A stretch of DNA of 64,000 nt, taken from contig NZ_CP016279.1 in the NCBI RefSeq assembly GCF_001542625.1, positions 10,478,001 to 10,542,000 of the forward strand, read 5' to 3'. A program made the translations under genes and the position numbers. Below the pieces are notes generated by a model. It had not been told where the DNA came from. It did not search any database and saw nothing but the letters and a program-made list of their open reading frames with translations. Shown here one piece after another: positions 18,078 to 28,803 of the stretch. Source of the DNA: Streptomyces griseochromogenes (lineage in GTDB: Bacteria; Actinomycetota; Actinomycetes; Streptomycetales; Streptomycetaceae). How positions within the stretch are numbered: position 1 is the stretch's first letter; every line of letters starts with the position of its first letter.

Positions 18078-18605
18078 TCATGCCGGTGTACCCGCGGCGG
18101 GCGCCGGTTCGCGTGCGGTCAGCTGCGTTCCCGTCTCCTCGTGGGCCGAGGACGACGGCTCGGCCGACGGCGGTTCCGAGGTCGGCGCCGGCGGGGTGGA
18201 CGCCGGGGGCTCGGGCGGGGCGGTGGTCTCCGGGGGCGTCGGCGGGGCCTTGGTCGGCGCCGGATCCCCGGGACCCGCGCTCTTCCCCGGCTTCGGCGGC
18301 GACGCCGACACACTGTCCGCCCCGGACGGCGTGGGCGTGGCCGAGCCCGGCTTCCCCTTCTCCGGCTTCGCCTTGCCACCGTGCCCGTGCTTGCCGTCCT
18401 CGTCACGGCCGCCCGCCGAGCCGCCGAAGCCGAGGCCGCCCTTACCGTTCACCGGGCCGCCGTCGGGTGCCGCGCCGCCGCGCTGGTCCGCCGAGTGCGA
18501 GGGCCTGGCCCGGCCGGCGTCGTCACCCACGCTCACACAGCCGGCGGCGGCTGTGACGGCCAGCACCGCGGCGGCCAGACGGACGGGTACGTACAAGGGG
18601 CGCAC
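18078..18605 (-). CDS. Pro/Ser-rich lipoprotein
   Basis: About 175 residues from GTG 18605, which has GGAGGTGG eight bases upstream. It has a lipoprotein signal ending in a lipobox-like VTAAAGC. The rest is low complexity: a Gly-rich segment (GGLGFGGSAGG), a Lys/Gly/His stretch and a Pro/Thr/Ser-rich tail of over 70 residues. No catalytic domain is visible. Probably anchored to the outer face of the membrane; function unknown. Confidence 0.68.
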   Translation of the reverse strand: MRPLYVPVRLAAAVLAVTAAAGCVSVGDDAGRARPSHSADQRGGAAPDGGPVNGKGGLGFGGSAGGRDEDGKHGHGGKAKPEKGKPGSATPTPSGADSVSASPPKPGKSAGPGDPAPTKAPPTPPETTAPPEPPASTPPAPTSEPPSAEPSSSAHEETGTQLTAREPAPAAGTPA

Positions 18606-18738
18606 TGCGGCCACCTCCGGAGGCAAGAAAGGGAGTCAACCTCCCCAACTCCCGCCGCCCACAAGAGGACACGCGCCGCGCCCGAGTCGGCCCGGCCCGC
18701 CGGCCCTCCGTCGACCCGCGTCCGCGTCCCCGCGCCGG

Positions 18739-19089
18739 TCACCCGTAGCCGAGCGCGTGCAGCCGGGCGTCGTCGATGCCGAAGTGGTGGGCGATCTCGT
18801 GCACCACGGTGACCTCGGTCTCGGCGACGACATCCTCGCGGGTCTCGCACATCCTGAGCGTCGGCCCCCGGTAGACCGTGATCCGGTCCGGCAGCACACC
18901 GGCGTACCACTCGCCCCGGTCGGTCAGCGGAGTCCCCTCGTACAGCCCGAGCAGCTCGGGATCGTCGGCGGACGGTTCGTCCTCGACGAACACCGCGACG
19001 TTGTCCATCAGCCGCGTCAGCTCCGGGGGGATCCGGTCGAGCGCCTCGGACACCAGTTCCTCGAACTCCTCGCGCGTCATCTCCAGCAC
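18739..19089 (-). CDS. Small zincin-like metallopeptidase
   Basis: A 116-residue protein from GTG 19089 (an ATG three codons in is an alternative). It has the gluzincin-type motif VVHEIAHHFGIDD near its C terminus, in which His, Glu and His form HExxH. The compact size matches the conserved actinobacterial single-domain metallopeptidase family often found near DEAD-box helicase genes. Its N terminus (MTREEFEELVSEALDRIPPE) lies 80 bases from the divergent phosphoesterase. Substrate unknown. Confidence 0.82.
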   Translation of the reverse strand: MLEMTREEFEELVSEALDRIPPELTRLMDNVAVFVEDEPSADDPELLGLYEGTPLTDRGEWYAGVLPDRITVYRGPTLRMCETREDVVAETEVTVVHEIAHHFGIDDARLHALGYG

Positions 19090-19172
19090 ACGGTCATTGT
19101 CGGGCACGAAGCACCCGTACGAGAGTGGCGAACCGTCGCATATCCGCCCCCGGGCGTGGGCATACGGGCCCA

Positions 19173-20735
19173 ATGGCCCGCGTCTTCGCCGCAGCCCTCC
19201 GCACCCTGCCGCACCGGACCCCGAACCGCACCCGCAGGCCCGCCCTCCCGCGCCTCGAACCGGCGACCCGTCCCCGCCCCTGGTTCAGCGCCCTCGGCCT
19301 CGCCGCGGTGGTCCTCGTCGGCGCCTGGCTGGGCCTGCTGATCGTCGGAAACGTACGGGCGCCGATCGGCCCGATGAACACGACCATGGCACTGCGCCCG
19401 TCCCTCACCGGCGGCACGAAGATCAACGTCTCCCCGCTGGGCGCGCTGACCCTGGACAGCCATGTCGCGCCCGTCCGCCTGGACGTGAACGTCGACCAGC
19501 TCGACCAGGTCCGCTCCCAGGCCCTCGTCAACCACCCCGAGCGGCTCTCCGGGCTCCAGGACGAGGTCGCCCGGGACGTCGAGCACGGCACGCTCGACCT
19601 GGCCGTACGCTCCTCGGTCGCCGTGGTCTCCGGCGCGACGGCACTCGGCCTCGCCGTCTACCGCCGCCCGCGCCGGGCCCTCGCGGCCGGCTCCCTGGCC
19701 CTCGCCCTGCTCGTCGCCTCGGGCGCGACGGCGTACGCCACCTGGAACCCGAAGTCGGTCCTGGAGCCGAAGTTCTCCGGCCTGCTGTCCTCGGCACCGT
19801 CCCTGGTCGGCAACGCGCGCAGCATCGTCACCGAGTTCGACGTCTACCAGAAGGAGTTGGCGCGCCTGGTCACGAACGTGACGAAGCTGTACGAGGTCAC
19901 GTCCACGCTCCCGGCCTACCAGCCGGACCCCTCCACCCTGCGGGTCCTGCACGTCTCGGACATCCACCTCAACCCGGCGAGCTGGAAGATCATCGCCTCG
20001 CTGGTGGAGCAGTACAAGGTGAACGTGATCGTCGACTCCGGCGACACGATGGATCACGGTACGGCGGCGGAGAACGGCTTCCTGGACCCGGTCAGGGACC
20101 TGGGCGTGCCCTACGTCTGGGTCCGCGGCAACCACGACTCGCGCGTCACCCAGCGCTACCTGGAGCGCATGAGGAACGTGCACGTCCTGGACGACGGCCG
20201 GGCGGTGACGATCGCGGGCCTGCGCTTCGCGGGCATCGGCGACCCCCAGTTCACCCCCGACCGCTCGGCGCAGCCCGGCGGGGACGCGGCCGAGCAGCTG
20301 GCGGGCGACCGTCTGGCCACGGCCCTGCGCGACCAGCGGGCGACCGGCACCCCGGTGGACGTGGCGATCGCGCACGAGCCGTCCGCCGCCCGGGAGACGG
20401 ACGGCGAGGTGCCGCTGGTGCTCTGCGGCCATCTGCACCACGAGGGGACGGAGATGCTGAAGTACGGCACCCGGCTGCGCATGGAGGGCTCGACCGGCGG
20501 CAGCGGCCTGCGCGCGGTGGAACGCCAGTACCCGGCCCCCATCGAGGCGTCGATCCTGTACTTCGACCGCGGCAGCCACCGCCTGCAGGCCTGGGACGCG
20601 ATCAAACTGGGCGGCCTGGGCCTGACGACGGCGGAGGTCAGCCGCCATCTGCCGGAGGAGAACCTGCCGGGCGCCACACCGTCCCCGCGCTCCCCCTCGC
20701 CCTCTTCCCCCACCCCTTCGCCCTCGTCGCCGTAA
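19173..20735 (+). CDS. Membrane-anchored metallophosphoesterase
   Basis: About 520 residues from ATG 19173. Two membrane helices (around WFSALGLAAVVLVGAWLGLL and the ALAAGSLALALLVASGATAY region) precede a calcineurin-like phosphoesterase domain. Metal motifs appear in order: HVSDIHLN, DSGDTMD, RGNHDSR, an AHEPS His and CGHLHHEG. The tail is a 20-residue Ser/Pro-rich linker. The catalytic domain probably faces outside; substrate unknown. Followed directly by the tRNA cluster. Confidence 0.85.
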   Translation: MARVFAAALRTLPHRTPNRTRRPALPRLEPATRPRPWFSALGLAAVVLVGAWLGLLIVGNVRAPIGPMNTTMALRPSLTGGTKINVSPLGALTLDSHVAPVRLDVNVDQLDQVRSQALVNHPERLSGLQDEVARDVEHGTLDLAVRSSVAVVSGATALGLAVYRRPRRALAAGSLALALLVASGATAYATWNPKSVLEPKFSGLLSSAPSLVGNARSIVTEFDVYQKELARLVTNVTKLYEVTSTLPAYQPDPSTLRVLHVSDIHLNPASWKIIASLVEQYKVNVIVDSGDTMDHGTAAENGFLDPVRDLGVPYVWVRGNHDSRVTQRYLERMRNVHVLDDGRAVTIAGLRFAGIGDPQFTPDRSAQPGGDAAEQLAGDRLATALRDQRATGTPVDVAIAHEPSAARETDGEVPLVLCGHLHHEGTEMLKYGTRLRMEGSTGGSGLRAVERQYPAPIEASILYFDRGSHRLQAWDAIKLGGLGLTTAEVSRHLPEENLPGATPSPRSPSPSSPTPSPSSP

Positions 20736-20815
20736 ACCGTTTTGGCGATACTCCCCGCCATCCCATATGCTTCTCACGTCCCCGACGCGCTGAGAAGCGC
20801 CCAGGCGGGCCGATA

Positions 20816-20888
20816 GCCCTCATCGTCTAGCGGCCTAGGACGCCGCCCTTTCAAGGCGGTAGCACGGGTTCGAATCCCGTTGGGGGCA
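20816..20888 (+). tRNA. tRNA-Glu (anticodon TTC)
   Basis: A 73-base cloverleaf with anticodon loop CTTTCAA, T-loop GTTCGAA and acceptor GCCCTCA/TGGGGGC with one wobble. First of three tRNAs in a row. Confidence 0.95.
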
Positions 20889-20922
20889 CGTAAGACCTTT
20901 CAGCGTCATATCATGATGTTGA

Positions 20923-21430
<508 letters not shown>

Positions 21431-21490
21431 AATCACCAGATCAGACCCGATGACTGGGTTTCGGACGTACTACAGGCATTCACGCCGCAT

Positions 21491-21539
21491 CCACTAATGC
21501 TAGTTTCAATCTACGTAAGATGATATCTAGCATTAGTGG
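21491..21539. repeat. Perfect 13-bp inverted repeat before the ATPase gene
   Basis: CCACTAATGCTAG (21491-21503) and its exact complement (21527-21539) surround an AT-rich 23-base spacer, ending 6 bases before ATG 21546. The local AT content is well above the surroundings. Could be an operator, a transposon end or a recombination site; the spacer could also house the promoter. Confidence 0.65.
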
Positions 21540-21545
21540 GCGGTT

Positions 21546-22979
21546 ATGGAGTTCCAAGGCCGCGTCGCCGACCTCAAGATCCTGGAGCAGCAGCTTCGCA
21601 CCGTCACCGAGGGCCGCGGAGGCACCCGCGGGAGAGCGGTCACCGTGACCGGGCGGCGCCGAGTCGGCAAGTCTCGGCTGGTCCAGGAGTTCTGCGACCG
21701 ATCCGACGCCCCGTACCTGGTCTTCCAGGCCACCCGCGGACGGAACCCGGCCGCCGAGCGTACCGACTTCACCGCCGCCGTCTCCCACGCCGATCTGCCC
21801 GGCGCCGAACTCGTCAGCGGCCTCACGTCCGGCGACTGGAGCCAGGCCCTGCGCACCCTGGCCCTCGCACTGCCCGACGACAGCCCCAGCATCGCCGTCC
21901 TCGACGAGGTCCCCTGGCTGATCGAGCAGGACACCGAGTTCGAGGGCGCCCTGCAGACCGTCTGGGACCGGCACCTGTCCCACAAACCCGTGATGCTGAT
22001 CCTCGTCGGCAGTGACCTGTCCGTCATGCAGGCCATGCAGACCTACGGCCGCCCGTTCTTCGGACGCGCCGCCACCATGACCGTCAACCCCCTCCACCTG
22101 GCCGACGTTCAGACCATGACCGGTCTGGACGCCGCCGAGGCCGTAGACGCCCTTCTGATCACCGGCGGCTTCCCCGAGGTGCTCGCCTCCTGGCCCTACG
22201 GCATGCCGCGCGCGGAGTTTCTCGCCCACGCACTCACCGACCCGCTCTCCCCCCTGCTGGTCTCCGGCGAGCTGTCGCTCCTCGGCGAGTTCCCCCAAGC
22301 CTCCCGCTCCCGCGCCGTGCTGGAGGCCGTCGGCAGCGGAGAGCGCACCTTCTCCACCATCGCCACCCAGGCCGGCGGCACCTCCGCCCTGCCATCCGGC
22401 ACCCTCTCCCCCATCCTCAGCACCCTGCTCGACAAACACGTCCTGGCTGCCGACGACCCCCTGTCCACCAAACCCGAAACCAAGAACCGCCGCTACCGCA
22501 TCGCTGACCCCTACCTCCGCTTCTGGCTCGCCTTCCTCGACCGCGGCATCCCGCTAGTCGAACGCGGCCGCGGCGACCTGCTGATCAAGCGCATCGAACG
22601 TTCCTGGACCTCCTGGCGGGGACGCGCTGTCGAACCCGTCGTCCGCGACAGCCTGATGCGACTGCTGCCCGACGACGCCTGGCCCGACACCGAGGCCGTC
22701 GGAGGCTGGTGGAACCGGCAGAACAACCCCGAGATCGACCTCATCGGCGCCGACCGCACGCCCGTCGCCAGGAATCTCCACTTCGCCGGCTCCATCAAGT
22801 GGCTCGACGACCGCCCCTTCGACCACCACGACTACGACACCCTCACCCGCGACGCCGCAGCCATTCCCGGCGCCTCGCCCGACACCCCGCTCGTGGCCGT
22901 CTCCCGCAGCGGCACCCACGGCCACCTCCCCCTGACCCAGGTGTGGGGCCCCCAAGACCTTGTCGACGCATGGAAATAG
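21546..22979 (+). CDS. AAA+ ATPase, DUF234-type
   Basis: A 477-residue protein of the archaeal-type ATPase family. It has Walker A TGRRRVGKSRLVQEF (about residues 35-50), Walker B SIAVLDEVPWL, and a sensor-like LILVGSDLSVM. The C-terminal half (RRYRIADPYLRFWLAFLDRG, then NRQNNPEIDLIGAD) matches the DUF234 nuclease-like domain fused to such ATPases. It is the only intact gene of the mobile-element debris zone, directly behind a perfect inverted repeat. Role unknown; related genes are frequent in islands. Confidence 0.82.
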   Translation: MEFQGRVADLKILEQQLRTVTEGRGGTRGRAVTVTGRRRVGKSRLVQEFCDRSDAPYLVFQATRGRNPAAERTDFTAAVSHADLPGAELVSGLTSGDWSQALRTLALALPDDSPSIAVLDEVPWLIEQDTEFEGALQTVWDRHLSHKPVMLILVGSDLSVMQAMQTYGRPFFGRAATMTVNPLHLADVQTMTGLDAAEAVDALLITGGFPEVLASWPYGMPRAEFLAHALTDPLSPLLVSGELSLLGEFPQASRSRAVLEAVGSGERTFSTIATQAGGTSALPSGTLSPILSTLLDKHVLAADDPLSTKPETKNRRYRIADPYLRFWLAFLDRGIPLVERGRGDLLIKRIERSWTSWRGRAVEPVVRDSLMRLLPDDAWPDTEAVGGWWNRQNNPEIDLIGADRTPVARNLHFAGSIKWLDDRPFDHHDYDTLTRDAAAIPGASPDTPLVAVSRSGTHGHLPLTQVWGPQDLVDAWK

Positions 22980-23039
22980 ACATCCGGGCCCCGTGCAGAC
23001 GTGTCAGCGCGGGGCCCGGATCAAGGAGGATCGAGCAAG

Positions 23040-24102
<1,063 letters not shown>

Positions 24103-24164
24103 CAGCGGGGGTATTCCGAGAGTTCCAATACCCGAGCACACCATGACGGGTCGGCGAGAGCCGC

Positions 24165-24720
24165 CGCCGCACCGCCGTCGACAAGGTCGCCACCCTCCAG
24201 TTCGACCGCCACGGCAACCGCATCTGGCGCCAGGCCGCCGAGCTGATGGACTCCGAACACGCCCGCCGGGCCGTCGGATCCGTCGCCGTCCCCTTCGGAA
24301 CCTGCGCCGAGCCCAGCAACGTCAAGGCCGGCGGACAGTCCTGTCCCTTCCGGTTCCGCTGCACCGGCTGCGGCCACTTCCGCACCGACGTTTCCTACCT
24401 CCCCGGCCTGACCGCCTACCTCGACGATCTCCTGCGCAACCGTGAACGCGTCCTGGCCGCTGCCGAACTCGACGACTGGGCCCGCGCCGAGGCCCTGCCC
24501 TCCCAAGAAGAGATCTCCCGCGTCCGCCACCTCATCAACCGGATCCGCAGCGGCATGGACGACCTCGACGCCGGCGAACGCGAACAGATCCACGACGCCG
24601 TCACCACCGTCCGCCGCCACCGCACCGTCATGCTCGACATGCCCCGCATGCGCGTCACCCCGATCAACCCCCGCCAGAACAGCAGGTCATCGAACTCCGG
24701 GGGACGCCTCATCGACACCT
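24165..24720 (+). pseudogene. Integrase C-terminal fragment with zinc-ribbon-like motif
   Basis: An open stretch without a proper start encodes QFDRHGNRIWRQAAELMDSE, then PFGTCAEPSNV and CPFRFRCTGCGHFRTDVSYL, then LTAYLDDLLRNRERVLAAAE. I recognise this as the C-terminal part of Streptomyces site-specific integrases. The catalytic core is absent. It ends just before the first glycosyltransferase of the cluster and marks the inner edge of the island debris. Confidence 0.65.
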
Positions 24721-24844
24721 GTACCCGCCCCAAACGACAACGTCGGCCTCCAAGGCCACAACCAGGTCTTGAAGGCCGACGTCACGCGAGCCCCGGATTG
24801 ACCGACAGCATCCGAAATCCGTTCGGGGCCCCTCACTCGGTGCC

Positions 24845-26008
24845 TCAGGCGGCGAGCAGCTCCAGGTCCGCCACCACCCGGGCCGGACTCGGCATCACCG
24901 CCATGTCGTCGTACAGCTTCCGCGCGCCCTTCAGATACCGGTCGTCCCCGAGGACGTCGGCGATCGCCGCACGGACCTGCGCCGGGTCGTTCTGCGGGGC
25001 CGCCTCCGGGAGCACCCGGGCCGCCCCGGCCGCGGCAAGGAGCTCGGCCGACGCAAACTGGTCCACCAGCTGCGGCAGGACGACCTGCGGAAGCCCGAAC
25101 GCGCAGGCCGTCATCGTGGTGTTGGCGCCGCCGTGGTGCACCACCGCGTCACAGTCGCGCAGGAACAGGTTGAGCGGCACCGGCTCCACCACCCGTACGT
25201 TGTCGGGCAGTTCGCCGAAGCCCTCGTGGAACTCCGGGTCCGCGGTCACCACGGCCTCGACGCCCTCAAGTCCCGCGAAGGACTCGATGATCGCCTGGAA
25301 CAGGCCGGTGCCGTTGAGCACCAGCGTCTGGTGGCCCAGGCAGACCGCCACCCGGCGCAGCCCCTCCGGAGCCGGTACCCGCAGCCACTCGGGCACGGTG
25401 CCGACGCCGTTGAAGGGCACGTAGCCGATCGGCGCGCCCGGCGCGGCGCTCGGGTGGCGCAGCGCCGGTGGGCACGGGTCGAGCAGCAGATCGGGGTCGG
25501 GCAGCCCGTCGAGGCCGAGCCGGTGTGCCGCTGAGTACAGGAAGTTGCGGGCCGAGACGCGGGACGGGCCGCTGAGCGGGTCGACGCCCCAGCGGTGCTG
25601 CACCGACGGCACTCCGAGCACTTTGCCGATGACCGAGCCGGTGAGCTCCATCTGCTCGGACACGATCAGGTCGGGGCGCCAGTCGCGGGCGAACTCCAGG
25701 TAGGCGTCGAGCAGATAGCGGGCGTGGATCTCCCACAGCTTGGTGGTGCCCGCCATCTTCTCCGGCGGGGTCGGCCCCATCAGCTCCAATGGCCGTACCC
25801 CGGGCGGGAGGTGGCGCTGCAGCAGGTCCAGGCCGTGGAAGCGGTCTCCGATGTCGACGGCGGATATCCCCGCCGCGCGGGCCGCGTCCGTGACGTCAGG
25901 CTGCGCGGCGACCGTCACCTCGTGTCCGGCCCCCTTCAACGCCCAGGCCAGCGGCACCATGGGGGTGAAGTGGGTGGGGAACGGGGTGCTCAGCATCAGT
26001 ACGCGCAT
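24845..26008 (-). CDS. Glycosyltransferase GT1 family (GT-1 of 7)
   Basis: A 387-residue GT-B glycosyltransferase of the macrolide/aromatic-polyketide class. The acceptor-side N terminus is LMLSTPFPTHFTPMVPLAWA. The linker carries LLDPCPPAL, a motif present in all seven glycosyltransferases here (Cys or Ala in the middle position). The donor site reads VVHHGGANTTMTACAFGLPQ. It should transfer an NDP-deoxysugar to the aglycone or growing sugar chain. Last gene of the leftmost operon; it starts 2 bases from the end of a frameshifted ORF. Confidence 0.88.
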   Translation of the reverse strand: MRVLMLSTPFPTHFTPMVPLAWALKGAGHEVTVAAQPDVTDAARAAGISAVDIGDRFHGLDLLQRHLPPGVRPLELMGPTPPEKMAGTTKLWEIHARYLLDAYLEFARDWRPDLIVSEQMELTGSVIGKVLGVPSVQHRWGVDPLSGPSRVSARNFLYSAAHRLGLDGLPDPDLLLDPCPPALRHPSAAPGAPIGYVPFNGVGTVPEWLRVPAPEGLRRVAVCLGHQTLVLNGTGLFQAIIESFAGLEGVEAVVTADPEFHEGFGELPDNVRVVEPVPLNLFLRDCDAVVHHGGANTTMTACAFGLPQVVLPQLVDQFASAELLAAAGAARVLPEAAPQNDPAQVRAAIADVLGDDRYLKGARKLYDDMAVMPSPARVVADLELLAA

Positions 26009-26009
26009 G

Positions 26010-26474
26010 GTCCTCTGTCTCCTCGGGGGGTGTCTGGGGCTGGGTCTCGTCGACGTTCACGTCGTTCATCAGGAGGGCGAACCGGGAGGTTGTGGTGACC
26101 ACGCCCAACTGGTCCGGGGAGGCGGCCGACTGGGGCATGTACAGGGCGATCCGAGTGACCCGCCGAGGCCCGCGCCGAGCGGCAGGAGCAGGGCGTCGAG
26201 CTGCCGGAGGGAGGCGTCGGCGACGGTCAGGCCGAGCCCGGCGACGGCGGCGAACAGGTAGGCGGTGATCAGCCGGGTGAAGCGTTCGACGCCGTGGGCC
26301 GGGTCGAGGTCGCGGACGATCGTCAGGATCGCCGAGGAGACGACCGGCCCGTCGAGCAGGGCGACGGACATGATCGCCATCGCGCACCATGAAGACCAGG
26401 ACCTGGATGTCGCTCATGCCATGCGGATTCGGCTGCTTCTCTTTCGCCTTCTCTGTCATCTCCGTCGTACTCAC
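26010..26474 (-). pseudogene. Unrecognised frameshifted operon gene
   Basis: GTG 26474 overlaps the stop of the upstream glycosyltransferase in the usual GTGA fashion, so a coupled gene once began here. Coding-like stretches with high GC3 then fall in three frames: first MTEKAKEKQPNPHGMSDIQV, then IMSVALLDGPVVSSAILTIV and ITAYLFAAVAGLGLTVADAS, finally TRIALYMPQSAASPDQLGVV with tail FALLMNDVNVDETQ. Read together they give about 150 residues with two hydrophobic segments. I do not recognise the family. Two frameshifts suggest decay; sequencing error is not excluded. Confidence 0.5.
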
Positions 26475-27652
26475 GCCCGCACCGTCTGATGGGAGACCAG
26501 GTCCTCCAGGACGCCGACCGCTTCGGCCGCCCCGGGCATCTCCCCGATCTGCTGCCGCAGCCGTGCCGCGTCCTGCCGGTAACCCGGGTCGGTGAGCAAC
26601 GCGCGGACGGCGTCGGTGAGATTGGTGTCGTTGTTCTGGAGCCCGGCCGAGTCGAGGCTGATCCCGGCACCCGCGTCGGCGACCTTGTCGCCCGCGATGA
26701 ACTGGTCGCCCACCTGCGGAAGGACCAGCTGCGGTACGCCGAGCGCGGCCGCGCCGAGCGTGCTGCCCGCGCCGCCGTGGTGGACTACCAGGTCGGCGCC
26801 GGGGAACAGGACGCCGGGTGCCGTCTCGTCGGTGTACGACATCGTCTTCGGCAGTGCCCCGATCGCCTCGCGGAACCGGGGCGGGGCCGACACGACCGCC
26901 TCGACGCCGCCGGTGCGCTCCAGTACGTCGACGACGCGGCGCAGCAGCGGGGCGCCGCCCAGTTCGAGGGCGTGCCCGCCGAGCGCCACCGCGACCCGGC
27001 GGCCCGGGGCCCCCGGGGATGCGGCGTAGGCCCAGGGGGCGCGGCCGTCCGTGTGCGGGAGGGGGCGGATCGGGCGGCCCTCCGGGGCGTCGGTGCTGCG
27101 CAGCGCGGGCGGTGCCGGGTCGAGGATCAGACTGGGCCCCGGCACCGAGTCCAGGCCGAGGCGCCCGCAGAGGGGGCCGAGCCACATCAGGGTCATCTTG
27201 AGCATGGACGTGCTGGTCGGGTTCACGCCCCAGCGGTGCTCGACGCTCGGGATGCCGAGTACCTCGCCGACGATCGGCGCCGCGAAGTCCATGTGGTCGG
27301 AGACCACCAGGTCGGCCTTCCAGTCACGGGCGAGCTCCAGGTAGTCGGGCAGGTGGTACGGGGTGTGGTTGCGCCACATCTGGGCGGCGCCGTCGATCTG
27401 CTGCGCGGGCGGGCGGCCCACCGCCTCGATGGGGCGCGGGCCCCGCGGCCCCTTGCCACCGCACAGATCCTCGTAGTGGAAGGCGTCCCCGTAGGTCACG
27501 GTCGCCAGGCCCGCGGCCTCGGCGGGCCCCGTCACATCGGGCTGGCCGGTGACGAGGACCTCGTGGCCGGCCGCCTGAAGCGCCCTGACGAGCGGCAGCA
27601 TGGGCAGGAAGTGGGTGGCGGCGGGGGAGCTGATGAACAGGACGCGCATCAC
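26471..27652 (-). CDS. Glycosyltransferase GT1 family (GT-2 of 7)
   Basis: A 393-residue GT-B glycosyltransferase. N terminus VLFISSPAATHFLPMLPLVR, acceptor/linker HRWGVNP and LILDPAPPAL, donor site VVHHGGAGSTLGAAALGVPQ. It is the most diverged of the three left-hand copies, with a longer insertion around its GGKGPRGPRP segment. Its ATG overlaps the stop of the gene upstream (27649-27652), showing operon coupling. Expected substrate: an NDP-deoxyhexose made by the dTDP-sugar genes of this cluster. Confidence 0.88.
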   Translation of the reverse strand: MMRVLFISSPAATHFLPMLPLVRALQAAGHEVLVTGQPDVTGPAEAAGLATVTYGDAFHYEDLCGGKGPRGPRPIEAVGRPPAQQIDGAAQMWRNHTPYHLPDYLELARDWKADLVVSDHMDFAAPIVGEVLGIPSVEHRWGVNPTSTSMLKMTLMWLGPLCGRLGLDSVPGPSLILDPAPPALRSTDAPEGRPIRPLPHTDGRAPWAYAASPGAPGRRVAVALGGHALELGGAPLLRRVVDVLERTGGVEAVVSAPPRFREAIGALPKTMSYTDETAPGVLFPGADLVVHHGGAGSTLGAAALGVPQLVLPQVGDQFIAGDKVADAGAGISLDSAGLQNNDTNLTDAVRALLTDPGYRQDAARLRQQIGEMPGAAEAVGVLEDLVSHQTVRA

Positions 27653-28803
27653 AGGTTCTCCAGGTCACGGACGACGGCGGCGGGGCTCGGCATGGCGGCC
27701 ATGGTGTCGGCGAGCTCCCCTGCGCCCTTGGCGAAGCGCTCCTCGGTGAGCAGGGTGCGCACGGCCGCCGCGACGGCCGCCGGGTCGTTCTGCTCGTCGG
27801 CGGTGGCGAGGCTGAGCCCGGCGTCTGCGGCGGCGAGCAGCTCACCGCCCTGGAACTGGTCCGCCAGCTGCGGCAGGATCAGCTGCGGCACTCCGCGACC
27901 GGCCACGGTGAGCAGGGTGTTGGCGCCGCCGTGCGTGACGACCGCGTCCATCCGGTCGACGAAGCCGTTGAGGGGCGTCGGCGGGACAAGGCGCACGTTG
28001 GACGGGACGGTGCCGAGCCGGTCGAGGAACTCCTCCTGCACCGTCATCACCGCCTCGGCCTCCGGGATGTCCCCGAAGGCCTGGATGATGCCGCGGAACA
28101 TCGGGATGCCGCCGAGCGCGATGGTCTGCCGCCCCATCGACACGCACACCCGGGGCCGCTCGCCGCGCTGCCGCAGCCAGCCGGGCACCTCGCCGGTCCC
28201 GTTGAACGGGATGTGCCGGATCGGGGTGGCCGCCGGGGTTCCGGGACACAGCAGCTGGGGCGGCGCAGGGTCGAGCACCACGTCCGGCCGCGGCAGTCCG
28301 CCCTCGATGCCGAGCCTTTCGCAGGCGCCCGCGAGCAGGTCCTCGGCGGTGCCGCGCATCAGAGGGCTCATCGGGTCGACGCCCCAGCGGTGCGACACCA
28401 CCGGGATCTTCAGGGCGCCGCCGACGAGCAGCGCCGCCCAGTCGAGGATCTCCGAGATGACCAGGTCGGGCCGGTACTGGCGGGCCACCTCCAGGTAGCG
28501 CGGGGCCTGGTAGCGGGAGTGCAGTACCCAGATCCGGGAGCCGATGAGGGTCATCTTCGGAGTGTGCGGGCCCACCACTTCGATGGGCCGCTTGTCCGGT
28601 GGCAGCGCCGGGGACAGCAGGTCCTTCCCGAAGAACTGTCGGCCCACGGTGACCGTGGACAGGCCCGTGGCGCGGGCCGTCGCAACGATGTCGGGCTGCC
28701 CGGCGACCAGCACCTCGTGCCCGGCGCCGCGCAGTGCCCAGGCCAGCGGCGCCATGCAGGAGAAGTGGGTGGACTCGGGGCTGCTCAGGATCAGTACGCG
28801 CAT
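27649..28803 (-). CDS. Glycosyltransferase GT1 family (GT-3 of 7)
   Basis: A 384-residue GT-B enzyme starting at ATG 28803, where the N terminus VLILSSPESTHFSCMAPLAW aligns with the other six copies. The open frame continues upstream only through the decayed condensation-domain gene. Linker VLDPAPPQL; donor site VVTHGGANTLLTVAGRGVPQ, with Thr replacing the usual His before HGG. The end of the upstream pseudogene overlaps its start by 13 bases. Confidence 0.87.
   Translation of the reverse strand: MRVLILSSPESTHFSCMAPLAWALRGAGHEVLVAGQPDIVATARATGLSTVTVGRQFFGKDLLSPALPPDKRPIEVVGPHTPKMTLIGSRIWVLHSRYQAPRYLEVARQYRPDLVISEILDWAALLVGGALKIPVVSHRWGVDPMSPLMRGTAEDLLAGACERLGIEGGLPRPDVVLDPAPPQLLCPGTPAATPIRHIPFNGTGEVPGWLRQRGERPRVCVSMGRQTIALGGIPMFRGIIQAFGDIPEAEAVMTVQEEFLDRLGTVPSNVRLVPPTPLNGFVDRMDAVVTHGGANTLLTVAGRGVPQLILPQLADQFQGGELLAAADAGLSLATADEQNDPAAVAAAVRTLLTEERFAKGAGELADTMAAMPSPAAVVRDLENL

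Noticed and set aside
15655..19341. A 1228-codon plus-strand open frame with Val/Ala/Thr repeats
   Set aside because: Antisense of the DEAD-box helicase; the repetitiveness comes from its tandem RGG/RD repeats.
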